NCBI GenBank assembly: GCA_913774725.1
Contig: CAJYIG010000020.1
Location: 1 to 16,266, forward strand
Source: an uncultured Curtobacterium sp.
GTDB lineage: Bacteria; Actinomycetota; Actinomycetes; Actinomycetales; Microbacteriaceae
Length of the DNA stretch: 16,266 bases
Direction: 5' to 3'
Shown here piece by piece: positions 1 through 6,322 of the stretch. The notes beneath the pieces were generated by a model. The model was not told the DNA's origin, did no database searches, and saw nothing but the letters and a program-made list of their open reading frames with translations. Position numbers and translations under genes: made by a program. The number at the start of each line of letters is the position of its first letter. The first letter of the stretch is position 1.

Positions 1-1374
1 CGCCGCCGCGGACAGCAGGTAGCCGTAGTGGAAGTGGTGGTCGTTGAACTCGTCGGAGCCGAACGACGCCTGCTGCCCGACGAGGCCGTGCACCTCGGGG
101 TCGTACGCGAAGCACCGCGCCGTGCGACCACCGCACCCGGCGGGGTCGAACCACTGGTCGAGCTCGGCGGCGACGGACGTCTTCAGCGCCGCGGCCTGGT
201 CGTCCAGGCCGAGTGCGACGGCGAGCCGGTAGAGCGTCGCGACGCGGTACAGGTCCTTCCCGCCACCGTACGAGTCCGCGGCGTACGACGACGCGTCGAC
301 CTTCGACGCGTCCTGCCGCACCTGCGCCGCCAGGGTGTCCCGCTGGCCGTCGGTCAGGCCGGACAGGTCGAGCCGGTCGGACGGCTGCACCGTGTCGACG
401 GCGTAGCGCAGCGCCGTCCCGGTGCACACCGGCGCCGGCCCCGCGATGGTCGCGACGCGCAGGTCGGTGCACGTCAGTTCCTCGGTGCCCTGACCGGGCT
501 GCGGGACGAGCACACCGGCACCGCCGTCGAAGTCGTACGACAGCGTGGTGCGCTGGGAACCGCGGGACGCGCTGCGCTCCAGGGACGTGCCGGACAGCGG
601 CCGTGCGGCGTCGACGAGCCGGGCGACCTGCGACGACGACGCGCCGTCCGGCGTCGGCACGAGCACCACCGAACCGCCGCGGCGCAGGGTCACGCCCGAC
701 GCGGAGACGGAGCCGTCGCGCACGACGACCTGCCAGGTGCGCCCGCCGCCCGACATCGTCGCCGTGTCCTCGCCGGTCCGGTCGAGCGGCGAGGTACCGG
801 TCATCGTCTGGTCGCGGTCGGCCGTGTAGGTCACCAGGGGCGAGCCCTCGGCGACGACCGAGTGCCCGAGCACCGTGTCGCGGTCGCGGTGCTCGACGGT
901 CACCGAGACCGCGTCGTACGCGGACACGAGCGTGTCCGTCGCCCCGAGGTCGAAGCCGACCTGGGGCACGGCGCCGCCGGCGATCGTCTTCTCGGTCGCG
1001 GTCACGTCCGGCAGCCCGGCCGCGAAGCCGTCGGAGGTGACCTGCCACGAGATCGGATTCGGGAACACCGGCTGCGGGGCGTCCCCGAACACCAGGCCGG
1101 AGAACCAGCGGTTCGTCGGCGGCAGGAGCCCCTCGGCCAGACGCATCGTGCCGACCGTGGACGACGCGACGTCGCCCAGGGCGGCGACCGCGCGCGCCTG
1201 GGCCGCCGAGTCGGTCGCGGTGGCCGACGGGGTCGGGTGGTCCGTGCCTCCCGTCCCGGTGCACGCGCTCAGCAGCAGGGCGACGGCCGTCACCAGGGGG
1301 ACGACCAGGAGCGCCGGTCGGGAGGCCCGGTGTGCGCCCGCAGGGCGGCCGCCGCGGTGCAGGTGGTGCCGCAC
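1..1374 (-). CDS. GH81 endo-beta-1,3-glucanase lipoprotein (partial, C-terminus beyond left edge)
   Basis: Glycoside hydrolase family 81, which cleaves internal beta-1,3-glucan bonds. 458 codons are visible; the 3' end lies outside the window. I place the start at GTG 1374, three bases after the stop of the HlyD-like gene; the Shine-Dalgarno is weak, so translation may be coupled. Residues 1-38 form a basic, then hydrophobic signal ending in a lipobox (LSAC, Cys38), so the enzyme should be tethered outside the membrane. GH81 hallmarks are the N-terminal block NRWFSGLVFGDAPQPVFPNP (about residues 81-100) and the block FNDHHFHYGYLLSAAA at the edge (Asp445), which aligns with the family segment carrying a catalytic acid. 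The downstream glutamates cannot be checked. As last gene of a polysaccharide-synthase operon it probably trims or releases the polymer; a role in feeding on fungal or algal glucan is the alternative. Confidence 0.85.
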   Translation of the reverse strand, partial: MRHHLHRGGRPAGAHRASRPALLVVPLVTAVALLLSACTGTGGTDHPTPSATATDSAAQARAVAALGDVASSTVGTMRLAEGLLPPTNRWFSGLVFGDAPQPVFPNPISWQVTSDGFAAGLPDVTATEKTIAGGAVPQVGFDLGATDTLVSAYDAVSVTVEHRDRDTVLGHSVVAEGSPLVTYTADRDQTMTGTSPLDRTGEDTATMSGGGRTWQVVVRDGSVSASGVTLRRGGSVVLVPTPDGASSSQVARLVDAARPLSGTSLERSASRGSQRTTLSYDFDGGAGVLVPQPGQGTEELTCTDLRVATIAGPAPVCTGTALRYAVDTVQPSDRLDLSGLTDGQRDTLAAQVRQDASKVDASSYAADSYGGGKDLYRVATLYRLAVALGLDDQAAALKTSVAAELDQWFDPAGCGGRTARCFAYDPEVHGLVGQQASFGSDEFNDHHFHYGYLLSAAA

Positions 1375-1377
1375 CGC

Positions 1378-2118
1378 CTAGAGCCCGATCTGGCGCGAGA
1401 AGTCGCGGACGGCGTCGGTGACGCCCGCCAGCGTGCCGTCGTCACGCAGGTGCAGGGTCGCGTCGACCGGCGTCCCGGGGCTCGTGATGCCCGTGGACGG
1501 CGAGGCCGACAGCTCGGGGCTCTCGACGTCGACGGTGGTCTTCGCCCGACCGGCGTCGTTCGTCTCCACGCTCACGTTCTTCACGGTGCCGGTGATGGTG
1601 CGGTCGTCGGGCAGGCGGAGCTCGACCTCGGCGCCGTTCTGGATCCGGCCGTAGTCGCGGGGCGTCACGGTGAAGTTCGAGGTGACGAAGAGGCTGTCCG
1701 CCTTGTGGATCGTGCCGAGCTCGGAGCCCGCCTGCACGTACCCGCCGGTCTTCACGTCGATCTTGGCGACGGTGCCGGACACCTCGGCCTTGAACGTGAT
1801 GAACCCGTCCTCGCCGATGTCGTACGCGCTCGTCTGCGTGTCGGCGCCGACGACGCCCTTGCGGATGTCCTGGGCGAGCTGCAGGCTCTGCACCTGCAGG
1901 AGCTTCTCGCCCTTCTCCACGGAGTCGCCCTCCTGGACGTACTCCTCGGTGACGGTGCCGCCGTAGTCGGTGCCCACGGCGTACTCCTGCGCGGCGATCG
2001 CGGCCGAGGTGCTGGCCACGGCGCTCTGCCGCTGGTTGAAGACGAGCGTGCACGCGGCGACGATCACCAGGACGACGACGAGGCCGCCGAACAGTCGGAG
2101 TCGGTTGGTCCAGGTCAT
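1378..2118 (-). CDS. HlyD/membrane-fusion-like protein of a polysaccharide synthase operon
   Basis: 246-residue membrane-anchored extracytoplasmic protein. An N-terminal hydrophobic segment (about residues 9-27) follows Arg6 and Arg8; it contains VAAC (Cys23), so it is either a signal anchor or a lipoprotein signal. Two biotinyl-lipoyl-like half motifs follow, around residues 53-77 (GTVTEEYVQEGDSVEKG) and 113-139 (GTVAKIDVKTGGYVQAG), then a beta-rich domain (about 145-225). Only about 30 residues separate the halves, too few for the long coiled-coil hairpin of TolC-linked adaptors. The plan is closer to the short adaptor part of Alg44-type exopolysaccharide proteins. Its ATG overlaps the TGA of the glycosyltransferase gene (ATGA at 2118-2115), implying coupled translation, and the glucanase starts three bases after its stop. 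By context it probably assists polymer export through the wall; this role is inferred. Confidence 0.8.
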   Translation of the reverse strand: MTWTNRLRLFGGLVVVLVIVAACTLVFNQRQSAVASTSAAIAAQEYAVGTDYGGTVTEEYVQEGDSVEKGEKLLQVQSLQLAQDIRKGVVGADTQTSAYDIGEDGFITFKAEVSGTVAKIDVKTGGYVQAGSELGTIHKADSLFVTSNFTVTPRDYGRIQNGAEVELRLPDDRTITGTVKNVSVETNDAGRAKTTVDVESPELSASPSTGITSPGTPVDATLHLRDDGTLAGVTDAVRDFSRQIGL

Positions 2119-4049
2119 GCGCGGGGTCCGTCCTGCATCTGCATCGCGACGCCGGCGATCGCGGCGCGCTGGGGTTCGAGGGTGTCTGGTCGGACGACGG
2201 TCGTCCGGACGGGGCTGGCGGGCGCCTGCGCGAGCAGCACGGCCGGACGGACCGGCTCGACGCGGCCGCGCTGGCGGTCGGCGACGCGGTTCCGGGCCTG
2301 CTCGCGGAAGGCCGCCACGATGAACGCGGCGAACACCAGGGTGTTCGTGATGTTCCAGGCCGTCGCGAGGGTGAACTGGCCGTTGCCGGTGTCCCGCCAG
2401 ACCGCGACGACGCTCGTCAGGGCGAGGAACACGAAGACGAGCACCTGCGGCACGATGAAGTTGAACGGTGACGGCGTCCTGCCGCGGTCCGCACCGGTGA
2501 CGTGCCAGGCCTGCTCCTTGCCGCACAGGACGTTCCAGAGCGCGCTCGCGTAGATCGGGAACGACACGGCGGCGAGCAGGAGGGTCTCGTAGCGGAACGA
2601 GCCGAGGGCGTAGAAGGCCAGGACGACCTGCATGAGGTAGAAGCCGAGGTAGAACAGCACCCACTCGCCGGCACCGATCGACAGGTTCATCGGGCGCAGG
2701 TCGAAGAAGATCTCGAGCGGGGGCACCAGGAGCAGCAGGCCGGGGACGATGCCCGTCAGGTAGAAGCTCGCGGTGACGAGGTACTGCAGGCGCTGGTCCA
2801 TCGTCAGGCGGTGCTTCGGGTTGAACGGGAAGTGCGTCAGCAGGATCTCGAACCCGCCGGTCGCCCAGCGCAGCTGCTGCTTCGTGAAGCCCTCGATGGT
2901 CTCCGGGGCGTCGCCGACGGCCAGGGTCATCGGGATGAACACCGACTTCCACCCGCGCTCGTGCAGCATCAGGCTGGTCCAGACGTCCTCGGACTTCGAG
3001 TCCGTGTGCATGCCGCCGACGTCGTCGATCGCGCTGCGGCGGAAGATGACGTTCGTGCCGACGCAGAACGCCGCGTTGAAGCGGTTCCGGCCGGGCTGGA
3101 TGAACTTGTAGAACACCGTCTGCATGTAGCCGGCGCCGCGCGACACCAGGTTGTGCAGGTTGCCGTACGTCTGCGGCGTCTGCACGAACGCGATCGTGTC
3201 GTCCGCGAAGAACGGCACGGTCTCGAACAGGAACTCCGGCTCTGGGACGAAGTCGGCGTCGAACACGGCGTAGTAGTCGCCCTTGGCCAGGGTGAGCGCG
3301 TGGTTGATGTTCCCGGCCTTGGCGCCGTGCGACGACAGGCGACGGACGTACCGTGCGCCGAGCTGGGCGGCGAGCGCCTGCACCTCGTCGCTCCGACCGT
3401 CGTCGAGCACCCACGTGCGGTGCTCGCCGCGCATCGCCACCGCGGCGCGGACGGTCGCGGCGATCTTGGACAGCTCCTCGCCGTAGACCGTGATGAACAC
3501 GTCGACCACCACCCGGCGTCCGCGCACGTGCATCGGCCAGCGGTGCGGCTGGTCGGTGAGGCCGTCGCGCTCGATCGTGTCCCGGTCGAACAGCGTGTCC
3601 TGCGTGTGGTGGAACGCGAAGTCCCGCGGGTCGGCACCACCGGACAGGATCGTCCACATCGACAGCAGCGCCTGGCCGACGAGCACGCTCTCCGCGACGA
3701 TCACCAGGCCGTAGGGCAGGAAGTCGCCGCGGTTCGCCGGGTCGAGGAGGAACACCGCGTAGGCCATCACGCCGAGGGTCGCGACGAGCACGATGAGCAC
3801 CATGACGGGGCTGTGCGCGCGGCTCTCGGAACGGGGCCGCACGTGCGGGACCTGCTCGGTCGGCCGACGACGGCGGGCACGCTCGCGGTCCCGCGGAGTG
3901 AGCGGCTGCGGGAGCGGCTGCGGGAGCGGCTGCTGGAGCGGCTGCTGGACGAGCTGCGCCACGTCGGGTGACTGCGGTGGAGCGCTCCGGTGGTACTGCG
4001 GAGCACTGGCGTCCGGGCGCGAGCGACGGACGTCCGTGGGTGCGGACAT
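2115..4049 (-). CDS. Family 2 processive glycosyltransferase (cellulose/curdlan-synthase-like)
   Basis: 644-residue integral membrane GT2 enzyme. Such enzymes polymerise a UDP-sugar on the cytosolic side and extrude the chain. Processive-GT2 motifs are in order: DDG (216-218), DAD (264-266), SED in the usual TED place (353-355) and QQLRW (391-395). Predicted membrane segments are about 82-101 and 112-134 before the catalytic domain, and 425-449, 463-482, 488-508, 529-550 and 564-581 after it. There is no PilZ domain, so direct c-di-GMP activation as in BcsA is not expected. The length and missing PilZ resemble bacterial curdlan synthases (CrdS). I chose ATG 4049 because AGGAG stands just upstream; the frame stays open to 4496, but that stretch runs through repeats and a palindrome. 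The N-terminal 80 residues are Pro/Arg-rich with a PLPQ repeat. The neighbouring GH81 glucanase suggests a beta-1,3-linked product, which is an inference. Confidence 0.88.
   Translation of the reverse strand: MSAPTDVRRSRPDASAPQYHRSAPPQSPDVAQLVQQPLQQPLPQPLPQPLTPRDRERARRRRPTEQVPHVRPRSESRAHSPVMVLIVLVATLGVMAYAVFLLDPANRGDFLPYGLVIVAESVLVGQALLSMWTILSGGADPRDFAFHHTQDTLFDRDTIERDGLTDQPHRWPMHVRGRRVVVDVFITVYGEELSKIAATVRAAVAMRGEHRTWVLDDGRSDEVQALAAQLGARYVRRLSSHGAKAGNINHALTLAKGDYYAVFDADFVPEPEFLFETVPFFADDTIAFVQTPQTYGNLHNLVSRGAGYMQTVFYKFIQPGRNRFNAAFCVGTNVIFRRSAIDDVGGMHTDSKSEDVWTSLMLHERGWKSVFIPMTLAVGDAPETIEGFTKQQLRWATGGFEILLTHFPFNPKHRLTMDQRLQYLVTASFYLTGIVPGLLLLVPPLEIFFDLRPMNLSIGAGEWVLFYLGFYLMQVVLAFYALGSFRYETLLLAAVSFPIYASALWNVLCGKEQAWHVTGADRGRTPSPFNFIVPQVLVFVFLALTSVVAVWRDTGNGQFTLATAWNITNTLVFAAFIVAAFREQARNRVADRQRGRVEPVRPAVLLAQAPASPVRTTVVRPDTLEPQRAAIAGVAMQMQDGPRA
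3903..3951 (-). repeat. In-frame 12-bp coding repeat (PLPQ units)
   Basis: Near-identical 12-base units (gagcggctgcgg and variants with gagcggctgctg) are repeated about four times inside the 5' end of the glycosyltransferase gene. They encode PLQQ/PLPQ around residues 36-51 in the cytosolic N-terminal tail. Unit loss or gain keeps the frame, so only the tail length would change. Confidence 0.75.
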
Positions 4050-4144
4050 GAGGGTCTCCTGTCGGGTCGGGAGAGACTCACGGCCCGCAGGCAGGGACGC
4101 CGACGGGTCGAGAGACGGGCGTCGGCGACTGTGGCGACATGGGT

Positions 4145-4164
4145 CCGGATCCTTCGGGGTCCGG
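4145..4164 (+). other. 8-bp hairpin with TTCG tetraloop in the operon leader
   Basis: CCGGATCC-TTCG-GGGTCCGG. As plus-strand RNA it pairs over 8 positions, including one G-U, and closes with the very stable C(UUCG)G loop. As minus-strand RNA, the sense of the glycosyltransferase leader, the same site has one C-A mismatch and a CGAA loop. It could end stray plus-strand transcription or act in the leader; no T-run follows. Confidence 0.45.
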
Positions 4165-4344
4165 CTCGGCGGGGGACCAGGGATCCTCTGCCGGGAGGTC
4201 GCGACCGAGGGTGCGGTCGCGGTGTTCGGTGTGTCGAGAGCGGTCGTGCGGCGACGGCCCGTGCCGTCGGTCGTCTGCGACACTACGACCCGCTCTGCTC
4301 GCTCGTGTGTCCGTCCTGTGAATCGCGCAGGACCCCGCCGCTTC

Positions 4345-4360
4345 TTGCGGTTTCCCGCAA
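4345..4360. promoter_or_regulatory. Perfect inverted repeat TTGCGG-N4-CCGCAA upstream of the glycosyltransferase operon
   Basis: Six-base arms are separated by four bases (TTTC on plus, GAAA on minus). On the minus-strand transcript it would be a hairpin with a GNRA-type GAAA loop; in DNA it could be a repressor site. It lies about 60 bases upstream of the possible -10 at 4280-4285. No regulator can be assigned. Confidence 0.35.
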
Positions 4361-4398
4361 CGCCGCGGTGCGGGATGCGGGTGGGCCGGTCCACTTCC

Positions 4399-4446
4399 GG
4401 TTCTGGTTCTCGCTCCGGTTCCGGTTCCGGTTCCGGTTCCGGTTCC
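4399..4446. repeat. Hexanucleotide tandem repeat (GGTTCC)n
   Basis: Eight hexamer units in a row: two GGTTCT, one CGCTCC, then five perfect GGTTCC (4417-4446). It directly abuts the palindrome that begins at 4450 and lies about 350 bases upstream of the glycosyltransferase start. Such tracts change length by strand slippage. In the minus frame it would read Glu-Pro repeats, but I consider it non-coding. Confidence 0.9.
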
Positions 4447-4449
4447 GCA

Positions 4450-4513
4450 GGACGCAACGACGGCGGTTGCTCGCAGCGGTCCAGCGCTGTGAGCAACCGC
4501 CGGGGTTGCGTCC
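4450..4513. terminator. Large palindrome (29-bp arms, 6-base loop), likely terminator; copy 1 of a repeat family
   Basis: Arms 4450-4478 and 4485-4513 match at 26 of 29 positions by hand alignment, around the loop GTCCAG. It begins 35 bases after the stop of the aldo/keto reductase gene, so it would end that transcript; no U-tract follows. The outer ACGCAAC/GTTGCGT ends and the inner GCAGCG-N6-CGCTG core recur in the palindrome at 15056-15115, so this is a dispersed element rather than a one-off terminator. Confidence 0.75.
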
Positions 4514-4548
4514 CGCGGAGGGGGGACGGGCGTTCCGCGGGCAGGAGG

Positions 4549-5583
4549 TCAGGCGGCGGAACGCTCGGCGACGGGGCGACGACGGAGCTCCGGACGCAGG
4601 AGCGCGGGCGGCTGGTACTGCTGGTCGAGCCGGGTGACGTCGGTGCCCGGCGGCACGATCGCGTCGATCCGGTCGAGCACCTCGTCGGAGAGCGCGACGT
4701 CGGCCGCGGCCAGCAGGTCGTCGAGCTGTTCCACCGACCGCGGTCCGATCAGGGCGCTGGTGACGCCCGGGTGCGCGATGGCGAACGCGAGGGCGAGGTG
4801 GGTCGTGGGGATGCCGGTCTCCTCGGCCAGGGCGACGACCTGCTCCACCGCGTCGATCCGCCGGTCGTCCTGGTCGTGGCGGAACATGCCCGCCCGCGAC
4901 AGGTCGTTCTGCTGGCCACGACGGAAGCGCCCGGTCAGCATGCCGCCCGCGAGGGGGCTCCACACGAGTGCGCCCATGCCGTACCGCTGGGCGACCGGCA
5001 GGACCTCGCGCTCGATGCCCCGGCTGAGGATCGAGTAGGTCGGCTGCTCGGAGCGGAAGCGCTCGAGCCCGCGGCGCTCGGACGTCCACTGCGCCTCGAC
5101 CTGCATCGAGGCCGGGAAGTCCGAGGACCCGATGGCGCGGACCTTGCCGCTCCGGACGAGGTCGGTCAGGGCGGACAGGGTCTCCTCGAGGTCGACCGTG
5201 TCGTCGGGGCGGTGCGCCTGGTACAGGTCGATGTGGTCCGTCTGCAGGCGGCGGAGCGAGTCCTCGACCGCCGTGGTGATCCACCGACGGGAGTTCCCGC
5301 GCCGGTTCGGGTCGTCGCCCATCGGGCCGTTGAACTTGGTGGCGAGGACGACGTCGTCGCGCCGCCCCTTGATCGCCTTCCCGACGAGCACCTCGGACCC
5401 GCCCTGCGAGTAGCGGTCCGCGGTGTCGACGAGGTTGATGCCGGCGTCGAGCGCACGGTGGACGATGCGGATCGAGTCCTGCTCGTCGCCGTTGCCGATG
5501 CGGCCGTCGGTGCCGAGCATCATGGCGCCGAGCGCGAAGGGGCTGACCTGGATGCCGGTGCGGCCGAGGGTGCGGTACTGCAT
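4549..5583 (-). CDS. Aldo/keto reductase
   Basis: 344-residue cytosolic NADPH-type oxidoreductase of the aldo/keto reductase superfamily, a TIM-barrel reducing carbonyl substrates. The N-terminus MQYRTLGRTGIQVSPFALGA is typical of bacterial members. The catalytic tetrad is readable: Asp53 and Tyr58 (LVDTADRYSQGGSE), Lys83 (ATKFN) and His124 (YQAHRPD). The C-terminal cofactor region has ALIGPRSVEQLDD. ATG 5583 is preceded by a strong AGGAGG. The gene is divergent from a TetR regulator; its likely promoter has an operator palindrome in the spacer, so it is probably repressed by that regulator and induced by a small molecule. The physiological substrate cannot be told from sequence. The palindrome at 4450-4513 is a likely terminator. 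Confidence 0.93.
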   Translation of the reverse strand: MQYRTLGRTGIQVSPFALGAMMLGTDGRIGNGDEQDSIRIVHRALDAGINLVDTADRYSQGGSEVLVGKAIKGRRDDVVLATKFNGPMGDDPNRRGNSRRWITTAVEDSLRRLQTDHIDLYQAHRPDDTVDLEETLSALTDLVRSGKVRAIGSSDFPASMQVEAQWTSERRGLERFRSEQPTYSILSRGIEREVLPVAQRYGMGALVWSPLAGGMLTGRFRRGQQNDLSRAGMFRHDQDDRRIDAVEQVVALAEETGIPTTHLALAFAIAHPGVTSALIGPRSVEQLDDLLAAADVALSDEVLDRIDAIVPPGTDVTRLDQQYQPPALLRPELRRRPVAERSAA

Positions 5584-5639
5584 GGTGGTGCCTCCTGTCG
5601 GTGGCGCTCCGGTGCCGGCTGTCGTAGGCTGACGTGAAG

Positions 5640-5654
5640 CGGAACGCTCTTCCG
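5640..5654. promoter_or_regulatory. Operator palindrome 1 (CGGAA-N5-TTCCG) for the TetR regulator
   Basis: CGGAACGCTCTTCCG, five-base arms with a five-base spacer, in the divergent promoter region between the aldo/keto reductase and TetR genes. It has the same design as operator 2; the centres lie 23 bp apart, about two helical turns, suiting two dimers on one DNA face. It lies downstream of the inferred reductase -10. Confidence 0.6.
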
Positions 5655-5656
5655 GA

Positions 5657-5686
5657 AGCATACGGAACGGCTTTCCGTTTCTGCAA
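5657..5686 (-). promoter_or_regulatory. Promoter of the aldo/keto reductase gene
   Basis: On the minus strand, TTGCAG (-35, 5681-5686), an 18-bp spacer, then TATGCT (-10, 5657-5662). It is the best sigma-70-like match in the 133-bp divergent gap. Operator 2 lies almost wholly in the spacer, so a bound repressor would block RNA polymerase. The predicted 5' leader is about 65 bases. Confidence 0.6.
5662..5678. promoter_or_regulatory. Operator palindrome 2 (ACGGAA-N5-TTCCGT) for the TetR regulator
   Basis: ACGGAACGGCTTTCCGT, perfect six-base arms with a five-base spacer. It is a copy of the operator 1 design and sits between the inferred -35 and -10 of the reductase gene. Assigning it to the TetR protein at 5717 rests on position and symmetry. 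Confidence 0.65.
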
Positions 5687-5716
5687 GCCCATCTCGCGAC
5701 CCCGATCGGAGACACC

Positions 5717-6262
5717 GTGCGCGCCGACGCCCGCCGCAACCTCGACGCCCTCGTCGACGCCGCCCGGCAGGTCTTCGCCGACCACGGCGTGGACGCTCCC
5801 GCCAAGGTGGTCGCCGATCGCGCCGGTGTCGGCGTCGGCACGCTGTACCGGCACTTCCCGCAGCGCTCCGACCTCGTGGTCGCGGTGTTCCAGCAGGCCG
5901 TCGAGGAGTGTGCGGACGCCGCCGCGGAGCTCGCCGCCCACCACGCTCCCGACGAGGCCCTCGCACGCTGGCTCCAGCGGTTCACGGGGTTCGTCGCCAC
6001 GAAGCGTGGCCTGGCCGCCGCACTGCAGTCCGGCGACCCGGCGTTCGAGGGACTGCACCCGTGGTTCATCGGCCGGCTGGGCGGCGCGCTGACCGGGCTG
6101 CTCGACGCCGCCTCGGCCGCGGGGACGATCCGCAGCGACCTCGACGCCACGCAGCTGCTCCGCGCGGTCGCGGACCTGTGCCACGGGGCGCCGACGACCG
6201 AGCAGAGCCAGCAGCTGGTCGGGGTGCTGGTCGACGGACTGCGCTGGCGGGCGACCGTCTGA
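5717..6262 (+). CDS. TetR/AcrR-family transcriptional regulator
   Basis: 181-residue one-component repressor. Residues about 8-55 form the TetR DNA-binding domain, with the diagnostic stretch VADRAGVGVGTLYRHFPQRS covering the recognition helix and following turn. The remaining helical domain (about 60-181) should bind a ligand and dimerise; it is not specific enough to name the ligand. GTG 5717 is the start, with GGAGA six bases upstream. It is divergent from the aldo/keto reductase gene across 133 bp with two matched CGGAA-N5-TTCCG palindromes, so autorepression and repression of the reductase are likely. Electrophile or aldehyde sensing is a guess from the neighbour. It converges on the LysR-type gene over a 60-bp gap. 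Confidence 0.92.
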   Translation: MRADARRNLDALVDAARQVFADHGVDAPAKVVADRAGVGVGTLYRHFPQRSDLVVAVFQQAVEECADAAAELAAHHAPDEALARWLQRFTGFVATKRGLAAALQSGDPAFEGLHPWFIGRLGGALTGLLDAASAAGTIRSDLDATQLLRAVADLCHGAPTTEQSQQLVGVLVDGLRWRATV

Positions 6263-6277
6263 CCCGCAACCGCCGGA

Positions 6278-6299
6278 GGCTCCGGGTCCGCCCGGAACC
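6278..6299. terminator. Short GC hairpin between convergent tetR and lysR-type genes
   Basis: GGC-TCCGGG-TCCG-CCCGGA-ACC: six paired bases and a four-base loop, extendable by two G-C pairs past a mismatch. It lies in the 60-bp gap between two convergent stop codons and so could serve both strands. There is no U-tract and the stem is modest. Confidence 0.5.
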
Positions 6300-6322
6300 G
6301 TGGCCGTCTGCCGCTCCGGCGT

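Larger units (their letters stand above)
4050..4548. other. 499-bp gene-free leader between the glycosyltransferase and aldo/keto reductase genes
   Basis: I see no credible gene here. It holds, in the order read by the minus-strand operon, the large palindrome (4450-4513), the GGTTCC repeat (4399-4446), a TTGCGG/CCGCAA hairpin (4345-4360), a possible TANNNT -10 element (TAGTGT on the minus strand, 4280-4285, with no convincing -35) and a UUCG-type hairpin (4145-4164). If the -10 is real, the glycosyltransferase mRNA would have a leader of roughly 220 bases. No riboswitch family was recognised. Confidence 0.6.

Noticed and set aside
28..2553. 841-codon open frame on the plus strand
   Set aside because: It is antisense to the GH81, HlyD-like and GT2 genes, rich in Arg/Val/Gly with no recognisable domain. 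Long antisense frames are expected at this GC content.
2119..3657. Minus-strand upstream extension of the HlyD-like gene frame
   Set aside because: The residues before 2118 are an out-of-frame reading of the GT2 gene. Real protein begins at the ATG overlapping the GT2 stop.
2115..4049. Cellulose synthase (BcsA) identity for the glycosyltransferase
   Set aside because: No PilZ domain, no BcsB/BcsZ-like neighbour, SED instead of TED, and the adjacent hydrolase is GH81. Cellulose remains possible but is not the best fit.
4050..4496. 149-codon N-terminal extension of the glycosyltransferase, including a Glu-Pro repeat
   Set aside because: The extension runs through a hexanucleotide repeat and one arm of a palindrome and has no family similarity, and a good ribosome site precedes the ATG at 4049.
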